A DNA stretch of 64,000 nt from an uncultured Oscillospiraceae bacterium (GCA_958423465.1 CATZRD010000008.1:9756-73755); one strand, 5' to 3'. Shown: positions 22,322 to 32,299, counted from the first letter of the stretch. Numbers and translations: made by a program. Notes: a model not told the origin generated them from the letters alone.

Positions 22322-24544
22322 CTATACCGTCCAGGAAAACTCCGCCCGGCCCGGCTGGACCCAGCTCTCCCGGCCGTCCGGCAGGCACACGATCGTTTCC
22401 GCCGGGGTCTCCGCCGTCAGGCTGACCCGGTCTCCGGTGTAACGCCAGGCCACCCGGACCGTGCCCTGCCGGGTCCGGCAGCTGCCCGAGACCCGTCCCA
22501 GCCGCCGGTCCGCAACGGGAGCGATCCGGATCTTCCGGAAGCCGGGCTCCTCCGGCTGGATCCCCAGGATATAGCGGTAATAGAATTCTCCCACGCTGCC
22601 GAAGGCGTAGTGGTTGAAGGACACCATGTTGTCGCCGCTCATCTTGCTCTCGTTCACCGTGCCGTCAGGCCGCAGGGAATCCCACCGCTCCCAGATGGTG
22701 GTGGCTCCCCGCTCCACCTGATACCGCCAGCCGGGGCAATTGGGCTGAAGAAGCAGGTCGTAGGCCAGCTCCGCCTGTCCGTTCTCCGCCAGCAGGGGCA
22801 GAAGATGCTGGGTGGAGAAGAACCCGGTCTGCATCCCGTCCCGCCGCAGCCGCTCCACCAGGTGAGCAAAGAGGCTGTCCCACAGCGCGCCCCTGGGGAC
22901 CACGAACCGCAGGGCCATGATATAGGCCCCCTGGTAGTCGTCCTTCATGGTCCCGTCCTTCCTGACGAAGGCCTTCAGGTAGGCCGCCCGGGTGCGCTCC
23001 AGCTGACCGGCGCAGCGCCCGGCGTCCTCCTCCCGGCCCAGACGGCGGGCGGTCTCGGACAGGATCCGCAGGTCGTTGACGATAAAGGCGTTGGACACCG
23101 GGCCGTTGTGCATGGCCATCCACTTCACGTCCCGGTCCGGCATGAGCCAGTCCCCCAGATTGGGGCCGATCCACAGGTCCTTCTTGCCCATCAAGCCGCC
23201 CATGTGCCGGATCTCGCACGCCACATGGGCCTTCATGCTCTCGTACTGCTCCCGCAGATAGCGGTCCGTGCCGTACTGCCAGTAGAGGAGCTCGGGCAGG
23301 ATGGTGACGGCGCTGCCCCAGCCCAGCATATTGATGAAGCCCACTCCGGCCTTCCCCTGGGCGGGAATGGTGGGGGCCACATAGCCCTCGGTGTTGTCCA
23401 TCTGGGAATAGCGGATATCCCGCAGGAACTTGGCCCAGAACGCCTCGGTGTCGAAGTTGTACATCCCCGTCCGGGCGAACACGTGGCCGTCCCCGGTGTA
23501 GCCCATCCGCTCGTCCCGCTGGGGGCAGTCGGTGGGCACTTCCACGTAGTTGGATTTTTGGCCCCAGACCTGGTTGCGGTAGAGCTGGTCCACCGCCGGC
23601 TCGTCACAGGCAAACTCCCCCGTCCGCTCCATGTCGCTGTAGATAGCCCGGGCGGTGATCAGGCCGGGGACATACTCCGCCCCGGTAAGCTCCACATAGC
23701 GGAAGCCCATATAGGTGAACCGGGGGCGGTACGGTTCCGTCCCGGTCCCATGGTGGTAGACGATCTCCGCTTTGGCCTTCCGCAGATTGGCGGTGTAGAG
23801 GCTGCCGTCGGCGTTCAGGATCTCCCCGTGACGCAGGCGGAGCACCGCCCCCTGGGGCAGTCTGGCGGGGTCGATCTCCACCACGCCGGCAAAGTTCTGG
23901 CCGAAGTCCAGAATGGACGCCGCGCCATGCCGGGTCACCGACCGCACCGGCATCTCCTCCCGAAGCCGGACGGACAGGATGGTCTCGTCAAAAACCTCGG
24001 GCAGATCTCCCTCCCAGGGGACAGGGGGAAACACCTCCGGCGGCTCCTCCCGGACCGCGCCGGCGCCGTAATAGACCTCCCCATCGTAGAATCCGGCGTA
24101 GCCATAGGGGCTGGGAACGGCCATTACCGCCGGGTCGGTACTGGAAAACACCTCCGCCGGGCCGCCGGCCCGCTCCACGGTCAGCGCCCAGGCCACGGCG
24201 GGCCGCTCACCGTAGATCTGCGTCTTGTTGTCGCAGGTGAACCGGCCGCAGTACCAGCCCTGGCCCAGATAGACCCGCAGCACGCTCTCGTCTTTCAGCA
24301 GGGCGGTCACGTCGTAGGTCTGCACCTGCAGCTCCCTGGGGTAGTAGGTATATCCGGGGGCAAAGAGGATATCTCCCACCTTCTGCCCGTCGATCTCCGC
24401 CTCGTAGACCCCCAGGGCGGTGATGGTCAGGGTGGCCTTCACCGCGCCTTTGCCCTGAAGGGGCTGCTCAAAGACCTCCACCGCTCCCTCGGTGTAGGGA
24501 CGCCGGGTGGTAATGAAACGCTGTCTTACATCTGTCATATCCAT
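22322..24544 (-). CDS. GH78 alpha-L-rhamnosidase, intracellular
   Basis: 740-residue glycoside hydrolase that removes terminal alpha-L-rhamnose. N-terminal beta domains (ALGVYEAEIDGQKVGD, LGQGWYCGRF) are followed by the (alpha/alpha)6 barrel carrying the family motif PTDCPQRDERMGYTGD at about 336-352, which includes the catalytic acidic residues, and FNHYAFGSVGEFYYRYILGI near the end. No signal peptide, so the substrate must be imported. It is the last gene of a four-gene minus-strand operon (GH2, GH43-like, isomerase/epimerase, GH78; gaps 6-11 bp) opposite an AraC regulator. Rhamnose-decorated plant glycosides or pectin fragments are likely substrates. Confidence 0.93.
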   Translation of the reverse strand: MDMTDVRQRFITTRRPYTEGAVEVFEQPLQGKGAVKATLTITALGVYEAEIDGQKVGDILFAPGYTYYPRELQVQTYDVTALLKDESVLRVYLGQGWYCGRFTCDNKTQIYGERPAVAWALTVERAGGPAEVFSSTDPAVMAVPSPYGYAGFYDGEVYYGAGAVREEPPEVFPPVPWEGDLPEVFDETILSVRLREEMPVRSVTRHGAASILDFGQNFAGVVEIDPARLPQGAVLRLRHGEILNADGSLYTANLRKAKAEIVYHHGTGTEPYRPRFTYMGFRYVELTGAEYVPGLITARAIYSDMERTGEFACDEPAVDQLYRNQVWGQKSNYVEVPTDCPQRDERMGYTGDGHVFARTGMYNFDTEAFWAKFLRDIRYSQMDNTEGYVAPTIPAQGKAGVGFINMLGWGSAVTILPELLYWQYGTDRYLREQYESMKAHVACEIRHMGGLMGKKDLWIGPNLGDWLMPDRDVKWMAMHNGPVSNAFIVNDLRILSETARRLGREEDAGRCAGQLERTRAAYLKAFVRKDGTMKDDYQGAYIMALRFVVPRGALWDSLFAHLVERLRRDGMQTGFFSTQHLLPLLAENGQAELAYDLLLQPNCPGWRYQVERGATTIWERWDSLRPDGTVNESKMSGDNMVSFNHYAFGSVGEFYYRYILGIQPEEPGFRKIRIAPVADRRLGRVSGSCRTRQGTVRVAWRYTGDRVSLTAETPAETIVCLPDGRESWVQPGRAEFSWTV

Positions 24545-24550
24545 ATCCCC

Positions 24551-25399
24551 TTAAAAGCGCCTGTTCAGGTACTCCGCGCTGCGTTGGAGACTTTTGACGG
24601 GCGACTTGTCCACCCAGTTGCGGTGGCTCTCCAGAATCACCGCTTCAACGCCGTTTTGCAGGGCCTGGGCGGCGAGGGCGTCCAGGTCCATATTCCCGTC
24701 GCCCAGCTCCATGCTGTCCGTCTTGAGAATCGGCGTCATGGCGGGGCCGGCGATCCGGGCCCCCCGGTCGTTGATGTGCCAGAGCTTCATCCGCGCGCCC
24801 AGCCGCCCCATGAGGGCCAGCGGGTCGGCTCCCCCCTCGGCCATCCAGTAGCTGTCAAACTCAAAGTTCACCAGCGCCGGGTCGGTCTCCTCCAGCAGGA
24901 TGTCATAGGCCCGTTTCTCCGCGTTCACCCGCCGCAGCTCGCAGTTGTGGTTGTGGTAGAAAAGCCGGACGCCGCCCTTGGACAGGGCCGCTCCCGCCCG
25001 GTTGAGTCTCCCGGCCAGCGCTCTGACCTGCCCCTCGTCCCCGTAGTCAAACCGGTACATGCCGGTGATGACGATCCTGTCCGTGCCGTAGGTCCCGGCC
25101 TCGGCCAGAATGGCCTCCGGGTCCCGCTCCACGCTCCCCAGATCCTCGTGGACGCTGACTGCCTTCAGCCCGGACGCCCGGACCAGCCCCGGCCAGTCCA
25201 GCCTGCCGCCGTTTCCGGTGGGCATGCCCGCCGCTTTGGTCAGCAGACGCACCATCAGCCCCGTGGGGCGGATCATAAAGCCGCACAGCTCAATGCCGTC
25301 ATACCCCGCCGCCCGGATGGCCGCCAGGGTCTCCCGGGCCTGCTTTTCGTTGTTCAGCACCGTTCCCAGCATGAACTGCTGGACTGCTTTTTGCGCCAT
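24551..25399 (-). CDS. Sugar phosphate isomerase/epimerase family protein (TIM barrel)
   Basis: 282 residues of the xylose-isomerase-like TIM-barrel family (COG1082). It shows the pattern GYDGIELCG near the start, ALSKGGVRLFYHNHNCEL in the middle, NFEFDSYW and KLWHINDRG with metal-binding Asp/His, and VILESHRNW near the end. Family members isomerise or epimerise sugars or inositols using a divalent metal; some act on 3-keto-glycosides together with oxidoreductases. Cytoplasmic. Set tightly between two glycosidase genes, it should act on the sugar they release. The exact substrate is not readable. Confidence 0.85.
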   Translation of the reverse strand: MAQKAVQQFMLGTVLNNEKQARETLAAIRAAGYDGIELCGFMIRPTGLMVRLLTKAAGMPTGNGGRLDWPGLVRASGLKAVSVHEDLGSVERDPEAILAEAGTYGTDRIVITGMYRFDYGDEGQVRALAGRLNRAGAALSKGGVRLFYHNHNCELRRVNAEKRAYDILLEETDPALVNFEFDSYWMAEGGADPLALMGRLGARMKLWHINDRGARIAGPAMTPILKTDSMELGDGNMDLDALAAQALQNGVEAVILESHRNWVDKSPVKSLQRSAEYLNRRF

Positions 25400-25405
25400 C
25401 TCCGC

Positions 25406-27214
25406 TCACTCCTTTTCCAGGGCGAACACCTGGCCCTCGGTTATGCCGTTTTCATTGAAGCTGTCCACCGCCGCATAGTATTTCTGCCCGGCGATCAGAG
25501 TCGTCAGCTTCACCTCGTCCGCGCCGTAGACCAGCCAGCTCATGTAGAGCTTGTCCGGGGCCACGCCGTAGCGCACGTTGCAGCCCTGGGCGTCCGGGAT
25601 ATGGTCCCAGCTCACCAGCGCCTCCAGATCGTTCAGCCGTGTCGCCTTGGCCTTTGCCTGGGCGCACTTTTCGCCGCTCCCGTTTCCAAAGACCCGCAGA
25701 CCGCTGATCCGCATGACCTGCCCGTAGGGCAGCGCCCCCGCCGTGACCCGGATATACCGGGCGCGGAGCCCGTCGGGATATTCATAGTAGCCGTTGGAGC
25801 ACTCCCGGGCCGCGTTCTCCAGAACAGTCCACGCCTCTCGGTCCAGGCTGGCTTCCAGCCTGTAGCGGGAGATCTGGGGCGTCAGCTCGATTCGCCGGTC
25901 TCCCCGCTCGCTGCCGTATTCCTCAGCGGGAAATTCGGGGGAAAGGGCTTCATCGGCAAAATTCACCTGAATGGCCCGGACGTCTGCGCGCGTTCCCAGA
26001 TCCACGCAGAGCCACTGGCCCGGCTCATTCGTCTCCGCGCTCCACCAGTCCCGGATGTTCTCGTTCACCGCCTTTTCCGGGTTGGCGCCGGAGGAGGCGG
26101 TGACGGCCTTGCCGCAGCTCAGCAGCATCCATTTGGGCATTTGGGAGGCGGCGTCAAATTTCCCCGCGGGGATCTCATGAGGATAGTCGGCGAAATTCTG
26201 GTTGCAGAACAGCACGCCGTCCCGGTCGAAACCCGCCGGGAACAGGCCGACCCGGCGCTCAAAATCGTGGTTGACGCTGACGCGCATGGTGGAGGCGTGC
26301 CACCAGTTCCCGTACTGGTCCTGAATGGTGCTGCCGTGGCCCGCCCCGGTGATGAAGCCGCCGGGCTTGGAGGAGAAGGGATTGCTCCGCTGCAAGGTGA
26401 AGGGGCCAAGGGGGCCGTCCCCCACATACACCCCGTCGGCGTAGGTGTTGTACTGGGTGCCGGGGCAGGCGTATTGCAGATAGTATTTTCCGCCGTGCTT
26501 GGTCATGAACGCCCCCTCGATATAGGGCTTGCCCACGGAGAGGAACATGGCGGTCATGGCCTCGGCGGAGTAGCCGCCCAGATTCTCCATCCCCGCCGGG
26601 AACTCGATGCGGTTTGTCTCGGGGTTGAACAGGCGCTTCAGGTGCTGATAGACCACGCTGCTCTCCCGGTCCGTCACGCCGTTGTCACCGGGCCGCTCAT
26701 AGCCCAGCTCCGTCTCCCGGCCATAGATCAGCGGAATCGTTTCACCGATGGGCTCCATGGTCTCCGGGTCCATTTCCACGCCCCAGATCGGCTGGGTGTT
26801 GGTGCAGCCCCAGTAGAGATACACCCGGCCGTCGTCATCCTGGAACAGGTCCGGGTCCCAGAAGGGGAACGGCGCGCTGACCGCTTCAAATTCCTCGTTC
26901 AGCGGGTCCCGGGTGCGGAGAATCGGGCAGTTCTTCTCCCGGCGGGAGGCGCAGAAATAGAGGTAGTCGCCGATCTGCCGCACATCGGGGGCGTAGTCGT
27001 AGATGAGCAGGTCAGGGGCTGCGTGAAAGCTCCAGTTCAGCAGGTCGTCTGAATACCAAAATCCCGCACTCATGGAGACGAACAGATAATAGGTCCCTTT
27101 GAACAGCGCCAGCGTGGGGTCGGCCCCCTCCCGGTGGGCGGCGGGCTTGCCTTCCCGCATGTGCTGGTAGCGGTATTCCAGATCCAGCGGATTGCAGTAG
27201 GTACACTTTTTCAT
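25406..27214 (-). CDS. GH43-like glycoside hydrolase with discoidin (CBM32-like) domain
   Basis: 602-residue cytoplasmic enzyme without a signal peptide. The five-bladed propeller of the GH43 type occupies about residues 1-320, with candidate catalytic residues Asp about 32 (ADPTLALFKGTYYLF), Asp about 118 (FWDPDLFQDDDGRVYLYWG) and Glu about 232 (YIEGAFMTKHGGKYYLQYA). A discoidin/F5-8C type domain follows (about 370-510, KAVNENIRDWWSAETNEPGQ), then a fibronectin-III-like end. GH43 enzymes release arabinose, xylose or galactose. It lies 11 bp after the GH2 gene. The subfamily cannot be assigned here. Confidence 0.88.
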   Translation of the reverse strand: MKKCTYCNPLDLEYRYQHMREGKPAAHREGADPTLALFKGTYYLFVSMSAGFWYSDDLLNWSFHAAPDLLIYDYAPDVRQIGDYLYFCASRREKNCPILRTRDPLNEEFEAVSAPFPFWDPDLFQDDDGRVYLYWGCTNTQPIWGVEMDPETMEPIGETIPLIYGRETELGYERPGDNGVTDRESSVVYQHLKRLFNPETNRIEFPAGMENLGGYSAEAMTAMFLSVGKPYIEGAFMTKHGGKYYLQYACPGTQYNTYADGVYVGDGPLGPFTLQRSNPFSSKPGGFITGAGHGSTIQDQYGNWWHASTMRVSVNHDFERRVGLFPAGFDRDGVLFCNQNFADYPHEIPAGKFDAASQMPKWMLLSCGKAVTASSGANPEKAVNENIRDWWSAETNEPGQWLCVDLGTRADVRAIQVNFADEALSPEFPAEEYGSERGDRRIELTPQISRYRLEASLDREAWTVLENAARECSNGYYEYPDGLRARYIRVTAGALPYGQVMRISGLRVFGNGSGEKCAQAKAKATRLNDLEALVSWDHIPDAQGCNVRYGVAPDKLYMSWLVYGADEVKLTTLIAGQKYYAAVDSFNENGITEGQVFALEKE

Positions 27215-27225
27215 CGAGCTGCTCC

Positions 27226-29421
27226 TTACCCCTTTTTGATTTTTTGCAGGACCCGGTCGATCTGCCGGATGGACGCCTCCTCGGCGCCTCCCTGCTTGAG
27301 CAGGCTCAGCAGGGTCATGCGGCCCATCATCCGCTGAAGAGCGGGATTGTCCTTCACCGCGTCCGCCACGTCGCCCCGGGCGGATGCGCCCTGAGCCATC
27401 ATCTGATCCACGATGGCCCCGGCCTCCGGGTTTTGGCGAATGTCCGCCAGCTTATCCACCACCGAGTAACACGCCGGGTCGTAGTCCTCCTGATCGAACC
27501 AGTTGACCACGGCGGACTTCTGCCGGAAGGCGTAGTCCGGGTCGGGCTCCGCCACTTTGCGGATCGTCATTTCGTCCCGGCAGTTCCCCGCCGCGGCCTC
27601 GATCTGATGCTCGCCGGTGAGGGGGACGGAGAATCGGAACACGGTCTTGCCCGTCTGGGTCTCCAGCAGCTTGCCGTCCGCGTACAGCGAAACCTCCGGC
27701 TGGTTGGAGTAGACCTTGATCTCGGTCACGTCCTCCGCCCGGTGGGCGTACCGCCGCCCGCAGAGGTGGACAAAGGGCTCAGACTTGTTCCACGCGGCCT
27801 TGTAGAGATAAAAAGCGTCCTTGCGGAGCTTCCGGTCCATGGTGACAAGGCCCTTCTGGTTCACCCCGTGCTCGCCCCCCTCGTCCCGGCCGTCGGCGGC
27901 GAAGTCGAAGAGGTTCCACACATGGGTGGCCCACAGCCAGGGGCGCTGCTCGATCATGCCCAGCATGTGCTCGTGGTAGAGACACTGGTAGCCCTCGGTG
28001 TAGTCCCCCTTCTCCGGAGCCGGCGACTGGAACCGGGGATTGGCGTCGGCCCCATATTCGGAAAAGCCGATGGGGCGATCAGGATATTTGGCGTGGTATT
28101 CGTCGAAGAATTCCTCATTTTGCTCCAATTCCCCCAGATACCAGCCAAAATAGAGGTTGTAGCTGTTCACGTCGGGGATCTCCAGAATGGGGCTGTCGAT
28201 GTCCAGCATGAACACGTTGGCCATGGTGGTGGGCCGGGTGGGGTCCAGCCGGTGGCAGAGATCGTTGAGCTGACGATGGTTCTCCAGCAGTTCCTCGTTC
28301 ACCGCACTGGCGGCGGTGATCTCGTTGCTGAGGCCCCAGACGGCGATACTGGGGTGGTTGTAGTTTTGGACCACCAGTTCCTCCATCTGGCTCAGGGTGT
28401 TGGCCCGGCCGCCGGGCATGTGCATGGTGATATAGGGGATCTCCGCCCAGACCACGATACCGTTCTCATCGCAGAGGTCGTAGAATTCCTGAGCGTGCTG
28501 GTAGTGGGCCAGCCGCACGGTGTTGGCCCCGATCTCCCGGATGATCTCCATGTCCTCTTTGTGCTCAGCAAGGGTCAGGGCATTGCCCAGACCCTTTCGG
28601 TCCTGATGGCGGCTGACGCCCCGGAGGGGATAGCTGCGCCCGTTGAGCAGAAAGCCCTTTTGGGGGTCGATTTCGAACTTCCGGCAGCCGAACCGGGCGG
28701 AGACCGCGTCCCCGCTGTCCAGCGTGGCTTCGGCGGCGTAGAGGAACGGATCTTCCACGCCGTCCCACAGATGGACGTTTTCAAGGGCGAATACAGCAGA
28801 TGCGTGGCCGTCCACGCTGGGGACGGTTTTCGCCTGTCCGCCCACGGTAAAGGTGACATTTCCTCTGTTCTGCCAAGTCTCCACGGTCACGATGGCGGAT
28901 TTCAGGTCCTCGGATACCACCGGTGTGACCTTGATGCCCGGCGTTCCGCAGTACCCCAGCTCAAAATGGCTTTCCGGGACGACGATCAGGTTCACCCCCC
29001 GGTACAGTCCGCCGTAGAAGGTGAAGTCGGCTTTCTGGGGGTAGACCCGATCATTGTCGCTGTTGTCTACCGAGACGCACAGCAGATTTTCCTCCGCCAG
29101 GGCGTCGGTGATATCCACCCGGAAGGTGCTGTAGCCGCCCTCATGGCAGGCCAGCTTCCGGCCGTTGAGCCACACCTCCGCCGTCATGGCCGCGCCCAAA
29201 AACTCCAGGTAGGCCCTGCCGCCCGCTTCCAGTTCGGGCCTATCAAAGGCTTTGCAGTACATGGCGGTGCCCCGCCAGTAGTCGTTGCCGCCGTCCTGAC
29301 CGTCCACGGCGTTCCAGGTGTGGGGCAGGGTCACGGCCTCCCAGCCGGCAGGCAGGGTCGCCGGGATCTGGGCGCTCTTGGCAAAGGACCAGTTGTCACA
29401 AAAAGGCTGGATCGTTCTCAT
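27226..29421 (-). CDS. GH2 family beta-glycosidase (beta-galactosidase/glucuronidase fold)
   Basis: 731 residues, intracellular. Sugar-binding domain (ATAEVWLNGRKLACHEGGYSTF; written in the gene as AAMTAEVWLNGRKL), immunoglobulin-like domain, then the TIM barrel with GVSRHQDRKGLGNAL, acid/base Glu about 365 in VWGLSNEI, and nucleophile Glu about 453 in GFSEYGAD. These mark GH2; beta-galactosidase is the commonest activity, while beta-glucuronidase or mannosidase cannot be excluded. It is the first gene of the operon, 91 bp from the divergent AraC gene, so the operon promoter lies in that gap. Confidence 0.92.
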   Translation of the reverse strand: MRTIQPFCDNWSFAKSAQIPATLPAGWEAVTLPHTWNAVDGQDGGNDYWRGTAMYCKAFDRPELEAGGRAYLEFLGAAMTAEVWLNGRKLACHEGGYSTFRVDITDALAEENLLCVSVDNSDNDRVYPQKADFTFYGGLYRGVNLIVVPESHFELGYCGTPGIKVTPVVSEDLKSAIVTVETWQNRGNVTFTVGGQAKTVPSVDGHASAVFALENVHLWDGVEDPFLYAAEATLDSGDAVSARFGCRKFEIDPQKGFLLNGRSYPLRGVSRHQDRKGLGNALTLAEHKEDMEIIREIGANTVRLAHYQHAQEFYDLCDENGIVVWAEIPYITMHMPGGRANTLSQMEELVVQNYNHPSIAVWGLSNEITAASAVNEELLENHRQLNDLCHRLDPTRPTTMANVFMLDIDSPILEIPDVNSYNLYFGWYLGELEQNEEFFDEYHAKYPDRPIGFSEYGADANPRFQSPAPEKGDYTEGYQCLYHEHMLGMIEQRPWLWATHVWNLFDFAADGRDEGGEHGVNQKGLVTMDRKLRKDAFYLYKAAWNKSEPFVHLCGRRYAHRAEDVTEIKVYSNQPEVSLYADGKLLETQTGKTVFRFSVPLTGEHQIEAAAGNCRDEMTIRKVAEPDPDYAFRQKSAVVNWFDQEDYDPACYSVVDKLADIRQNPEAGAIVDQMMAQGASARGDVADAVKDNPALQRMMGRMTLLSLLKQGGAEEASIRQIDRVLQKIKKG

Positions 29422-29450
29422 AAGGGTTTCCTTCCTTTTGGGTTTTCAGT

Positions 29451-29478
29451 TTGCAAATTTGGAAATTTGTTGTATGAT
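29451..29478 (+). promoter_or_regulatory. araC-type regulator promoter in the divergent gap
   Basis: TTGCAA (29451-29456), 16 bp, TATGAT (29473-29478). The palindrome CAAATTTGGAAATTTG (29454-29469) lies between the boxes and is a candidate regulator site for both the AraC gene and the GH2 operon. Confidence 0.6.
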
Positions 29479-29512
29479 AGAGGATAGAGACAAAAAAAGG
29501 GGGGGCGATTTT

Positions 29513-30724
29513 ATGGACATAGACCGCAACCTGGAGCTGTTTCAGGAGCTGGTGCGCTGCGGCAGCGAGATCTACACCTGGCGATACGACGGAGAGGGGC
29601 GGCTCCTCTCCTCCAACTGTCCGGAGGAGCCGGTCTTTGACACCGCCTTTACCGCTCTGGGCTGCCGGGAGCGTATGCTGGCCCACGCTGCCAACGGACG
29701 GCCCGTTATGCTGGGCTCCCCGGTGGGGCTGGTGTGGGGCGCGGCCTTCGACCATCGGGAGGGGCGGCTCTACCGGGCCTATGTCCTGGGACCGGTATTT
29801 TTCTCAGACATCTCCATCAAGCAGATCCGCTCCTGGCTGGCCGGCGATCAGACGCTGACCGACATCGGCTGGAAATCCCGCTTCATTGACCGGCTCTCCC
29901 AGATTCCCATGTCCCAGCACCTCATCTTCGCCCAGTATCTCCTCATGCTCCACTACTGTGTGAAGGAGGAACGGCTGACTACCGCGGACCTGACCGTCAA
30001 CCGGCCGGACCTGGTTCCGGTCAGCGACCCCTCAGAAGCGGCCATCCACCGGGACCGCCACCGCATCTGGAGCAGCGAGCAGGCGCTCCTCCACATGGTC
30101 CGCAACGGCGATCTGGACTACCAGGCTGCCCTCCACGCCTCCGCCATGCTCAGCAACGGCGTCCACCTCCAGGGCAGCGCCCCTCTGCGGCAGAAGAAAG
30201 ATTCCGGCATTGTATTCTGCTCTATCGTATGCCGGGCCGCCATCGAGGGGGGTCTCTCCCCGGAGGAGGGCTATTCTCTGGGAGACGCCTATATCCAAAG
30301 CATGGAGGACGCGGACAGTCTGGACGAGCTGGGCTCCATTACCGTCCAGATGTATGACGATTTTATCCGCCGGGTCCACCGGTGCCGGACCAACCCCAAG
30401 CTGTCCGCCGCCGTCCAGAAGTGCTGCGACTACATTGAGATGAACCTGATCCGCCCCATCCACGCCGCCGACCTGGCGGATCTGGTGGGCTACAGCGAGT
30501 ACTACATCACGAAGAAGTTCAGGCGGGAGACCGGCTTTTCCATCAACGACTATGTGAAATTCGCGAAGGTCGAGCGGGCCAAGGCGCTCCTTCGGGACCC
30601 GGAGCTGTCCGTTCTGGACATCTCCGAACAGCTGGGCTTTTCCACCCAGAGCTATTTCGGTCAGGTCTTTAAGGAGATCACCGGCATGAGTCCCGGCCAG
30701 TACCGCCAGGACCTGGCGCAGTGA
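29513..30724 (+). CDS. AraC-family transcriptional regulator of the glycosidase operon
   Basis: 403 residues. The N-terminal ligand-sensing part (about 1-120) has SPVGLVWGAAFDHREGRLYRAYVLGP, a pattern seen in PocR-like or related sensory domains; the middle is helical. Residues about 300-400 carry two AraC helix-turn-helix motifs (HAADLADLVGYSEYYITKKF and LSVLDISEQLGFSTQSYFGQVF) ending GMSPGQYR. The start ATG 29513 follows a G-rich ribosome site (AAGGGGGGG); the longer open frame upstream overlaps the GH2 gene. Divergent from the GH2/GH43/GH78 operon and convergent with the symporter gene, it probably activates the locus when the sugar is present. Confidence 0.92.
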   Translation: MDIDRNLELFQELVRCGSEIYTWRYDGEGRLLSSNCPEEPVFDTAFTALGCRERMLAHAANGRPVMLGSPVGLVWGAAFDHREGRLYRAYVLGPVFFSDISIKQIRSWLAGDQTLTDIGWKSRFIDRLSQIPMSQHLIFAQYLLMLHYCVKEERLTTADLTVNRPDLVPVSDPSEAAIHRDRHRIWSSEQALLHMVRNGDLDYQAALHASAMLSNGVHLQGSAPLRQKKDSGIVFCSIVCRAAIEGGLSPEEGYSLGDAYIQSMEDADSLDELGSITVQMYDDFIRRVHRCRTNPKLSAAVQKCCDYIEMNLIRPIHAADLADLVGYSEYYITKKFRRETGFSINDYVKFAKVERAKALLRDPELSVLDISEQLGFSTQSYFGQVFKEITGMSPGQYRQDLAQ

Positions 30725-30732
30725 AGCCTATA

Positions 30733-30774
30733 CCCTTCGCCCGGGGCGTTCCCCGGGCGAAGGGCTTTTTCTTT
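30733..30774. terminator. Bidirectional terminator between AraC and symporter genes
   Basis: Perfect 14-bp stem (30733-30746 with 30751-30764), loop CGTT, then CTTTTTCTTT on the plus strand. It separates convergent genes. Confidence 0.93.
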
Positions 30775-32299
30775 ACTGCATATGCTCCTCGATGACCTGC
30801 CGCCTGGCCTGCTCCTTCTTTTCAGCGATCCGCTTCTGGACGTTGACCATCTCGGCCTTGTCCAGCCTGCAGAAGCGCATGGCCGCCAGGGTGCACAGCC
30901 AGCCCAGAATGGGCAGGCCATACTTGACAAACATGGTCATGGCGAAAATGGCCGTGGTGCAGGTGTCGCCGGGCTGGGGCATCGTGGACGTGTAGCCCAG
31001 CAGGGCCACGGCCCCGGTGGCGATGGCGGCGGAGAAGGAGGAGACCAGCTTGTCCACCAGACTGTAGGTGCCGGTGACCACGGCGGGGACGTAACGGCCG
31101 CTGCGGTCCAGCTCATAGTCGATGGTGTCGGCCATAAAGGCGTTGTTGGACGTGGTGATGCACATATTGGAGCCGTTCAGCGCCAGGGTCAGCAGCACAT
31201 AGAGGATCATGGCCGGCCCCATATGGGCGATGTCTCTGGGGTTGACCACGAGGAAGAAGCCCACCGTCACAACAGAGATGATCATGCTGACCCAGGTCCA
31301 GGTGACGATGCCCTTCCGGCTGCCCCACTTGCCGGCGTACTTGGCACCCACGGCGGCGAAGAGGATGGAGGGGATCATGCTGATCACCATCAGAATGGTG
31401 GAGATGCCCATATTCCCGATGACGATGCCGAACAGGAGGGTCTGGATGATGCTCTGGCTGGCGGTCTGCTGGGCGATCTTGTCCGAGGCGTTGGAGGCGA
31501 TGTAGCACTGGAGCGGACGGTTGTGGGCCAGCACGTCCCACATATCCCGCAGCTTCAGCTTCTCCTGCTTCCGGGTGCCGCGGAAGTTTTCCGGTTTGTC
31601 AAAGGCGCTGACGCCGATGCACACCAGGACTGTGCCGATGGCCCCCATGGCCAGGCAGATCCAGCAGGCGGCGGACAGGAACGCCTGGTTGTAGTCATAG
31701 GAAACGGTGACGGCCCCGTCCACGATCTTCTCCACCGGCGTGCCGAAGCCGGGCAGCAGCACCATGTTCAGCAGGACCATCATGACCATGGGCACCAGAT
31801 AGTTGAAGGCCGTGGTCCATACGCCGATGGTGGGCCGCTGCTTGGGATCGTTGGTCATGATGGCGGGGATGGTCTGGGCGGTCATGTTGGTGATGGTGTA
31901 GCCAATGACATAGACCACATAGAGCGCCGTGAACATGACCCAGCCAAAGCCCTTGCTGGACATGAAGTTGAACATGGCCAGCAGGGCCGCCGCCTCAATG
32001 AGAAAGCCGCTGACCATCAGCACCCGGAGCTTTCCGAAGCGGGTGTTGACCTTGTCGTAGACGAAGGCCAGCAGCGGGTCGGTGATGGCGTCCAGGATGC
32101 GGGTGCCGGTGAGGATGTAGCCCACCGTGAGGGTGGCGATGCCGTAGCCGATGCTGGCCGAGTAGCTGGCCAGCCCGATGAGGGAATAAACGCTCATGCC
32201 CACCAGGGAATTGCACGCGTACAGAATGATCTGCCAGAGCTTGGCCCGGCGGTACTGCACGCCGTCGATCTCGCTGGAAGTGCGCTTCTCTTTTGCCAT
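30773..32299 (-). CDS. GPH-family (MelB-like) sugar:cation symporter
   Basis: 508-residue, 12-helix inner-membrane transporter of the glycoside-pentoside-hexuronide family (MFS superfamily). It shows YILTGTRILDAITDPLLAF, the MelB-type motif with the cation-site Asp, and WTWVSMIISVVTVGFFLVV. It imports glycosides with Na+ or H+. The start ATG 32299 follows GGAGGTCCTCCCC. It supplies the intracellular GH1, GH2, GH43-like and GH78 enzymes encoded around it. It is divergent from the GH1 gene; a -10 TACAAT is visible upstream on the minus strand near 32358-32363, with no strong -35. Confidence 0.9.
   Translation of the reverse strand: MAKEKRTSSEIDGVQYRRAKLWQIILYACNSLVGMSVYSLIGLASYSASIGYGIATLTVGYILTGTRILDAITDPLLAFVYDKVNTRFGKLRVLMVSGFLIEAAALLAMFNFMSSKGFGWVMFTALYVVYVIGYTITNMTAQTIPAIMTNDPKQRPTIGVWTTAFNYLVPMVMMVLLNMVLLPGFGTPVEKIVDGAVTVSYDYNQAFLSAACWICLAMGAIGTVLVCIGVSAFDKPENFRGTRKQEKLKLRDMWDVLAHNRPLQCYIASNASDKIAQQTASQSIIQTLLFGIVIGNMGISTILMVISMIPSILFAAVGAKYAGKWGSRKGIVTWTWVSMIISVVTVGFFLVVNPRDIAHMGPAMILYVLLTLALNGSNMCITTSNNAFMADTIDYELDRSGRYVPAVVTGTYSLVDKLVSSFSAAIATGAVALLGYTSTMPQPGDTCTTAIFAMTMFVKYGLPILGWLCTLAAMRFCRLDKAEMVNVQKRIAEKKEQARRQVIEEHMQ

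Noticed and set aside
22301..27052. 1583-codon plus-strand open frame opposite GH78, isomerase and GH43-like genes
   Set aside because: Antisense shadow: no family resemblance, Pro/His/Gln/Arg-rich, and it spans three real genes.
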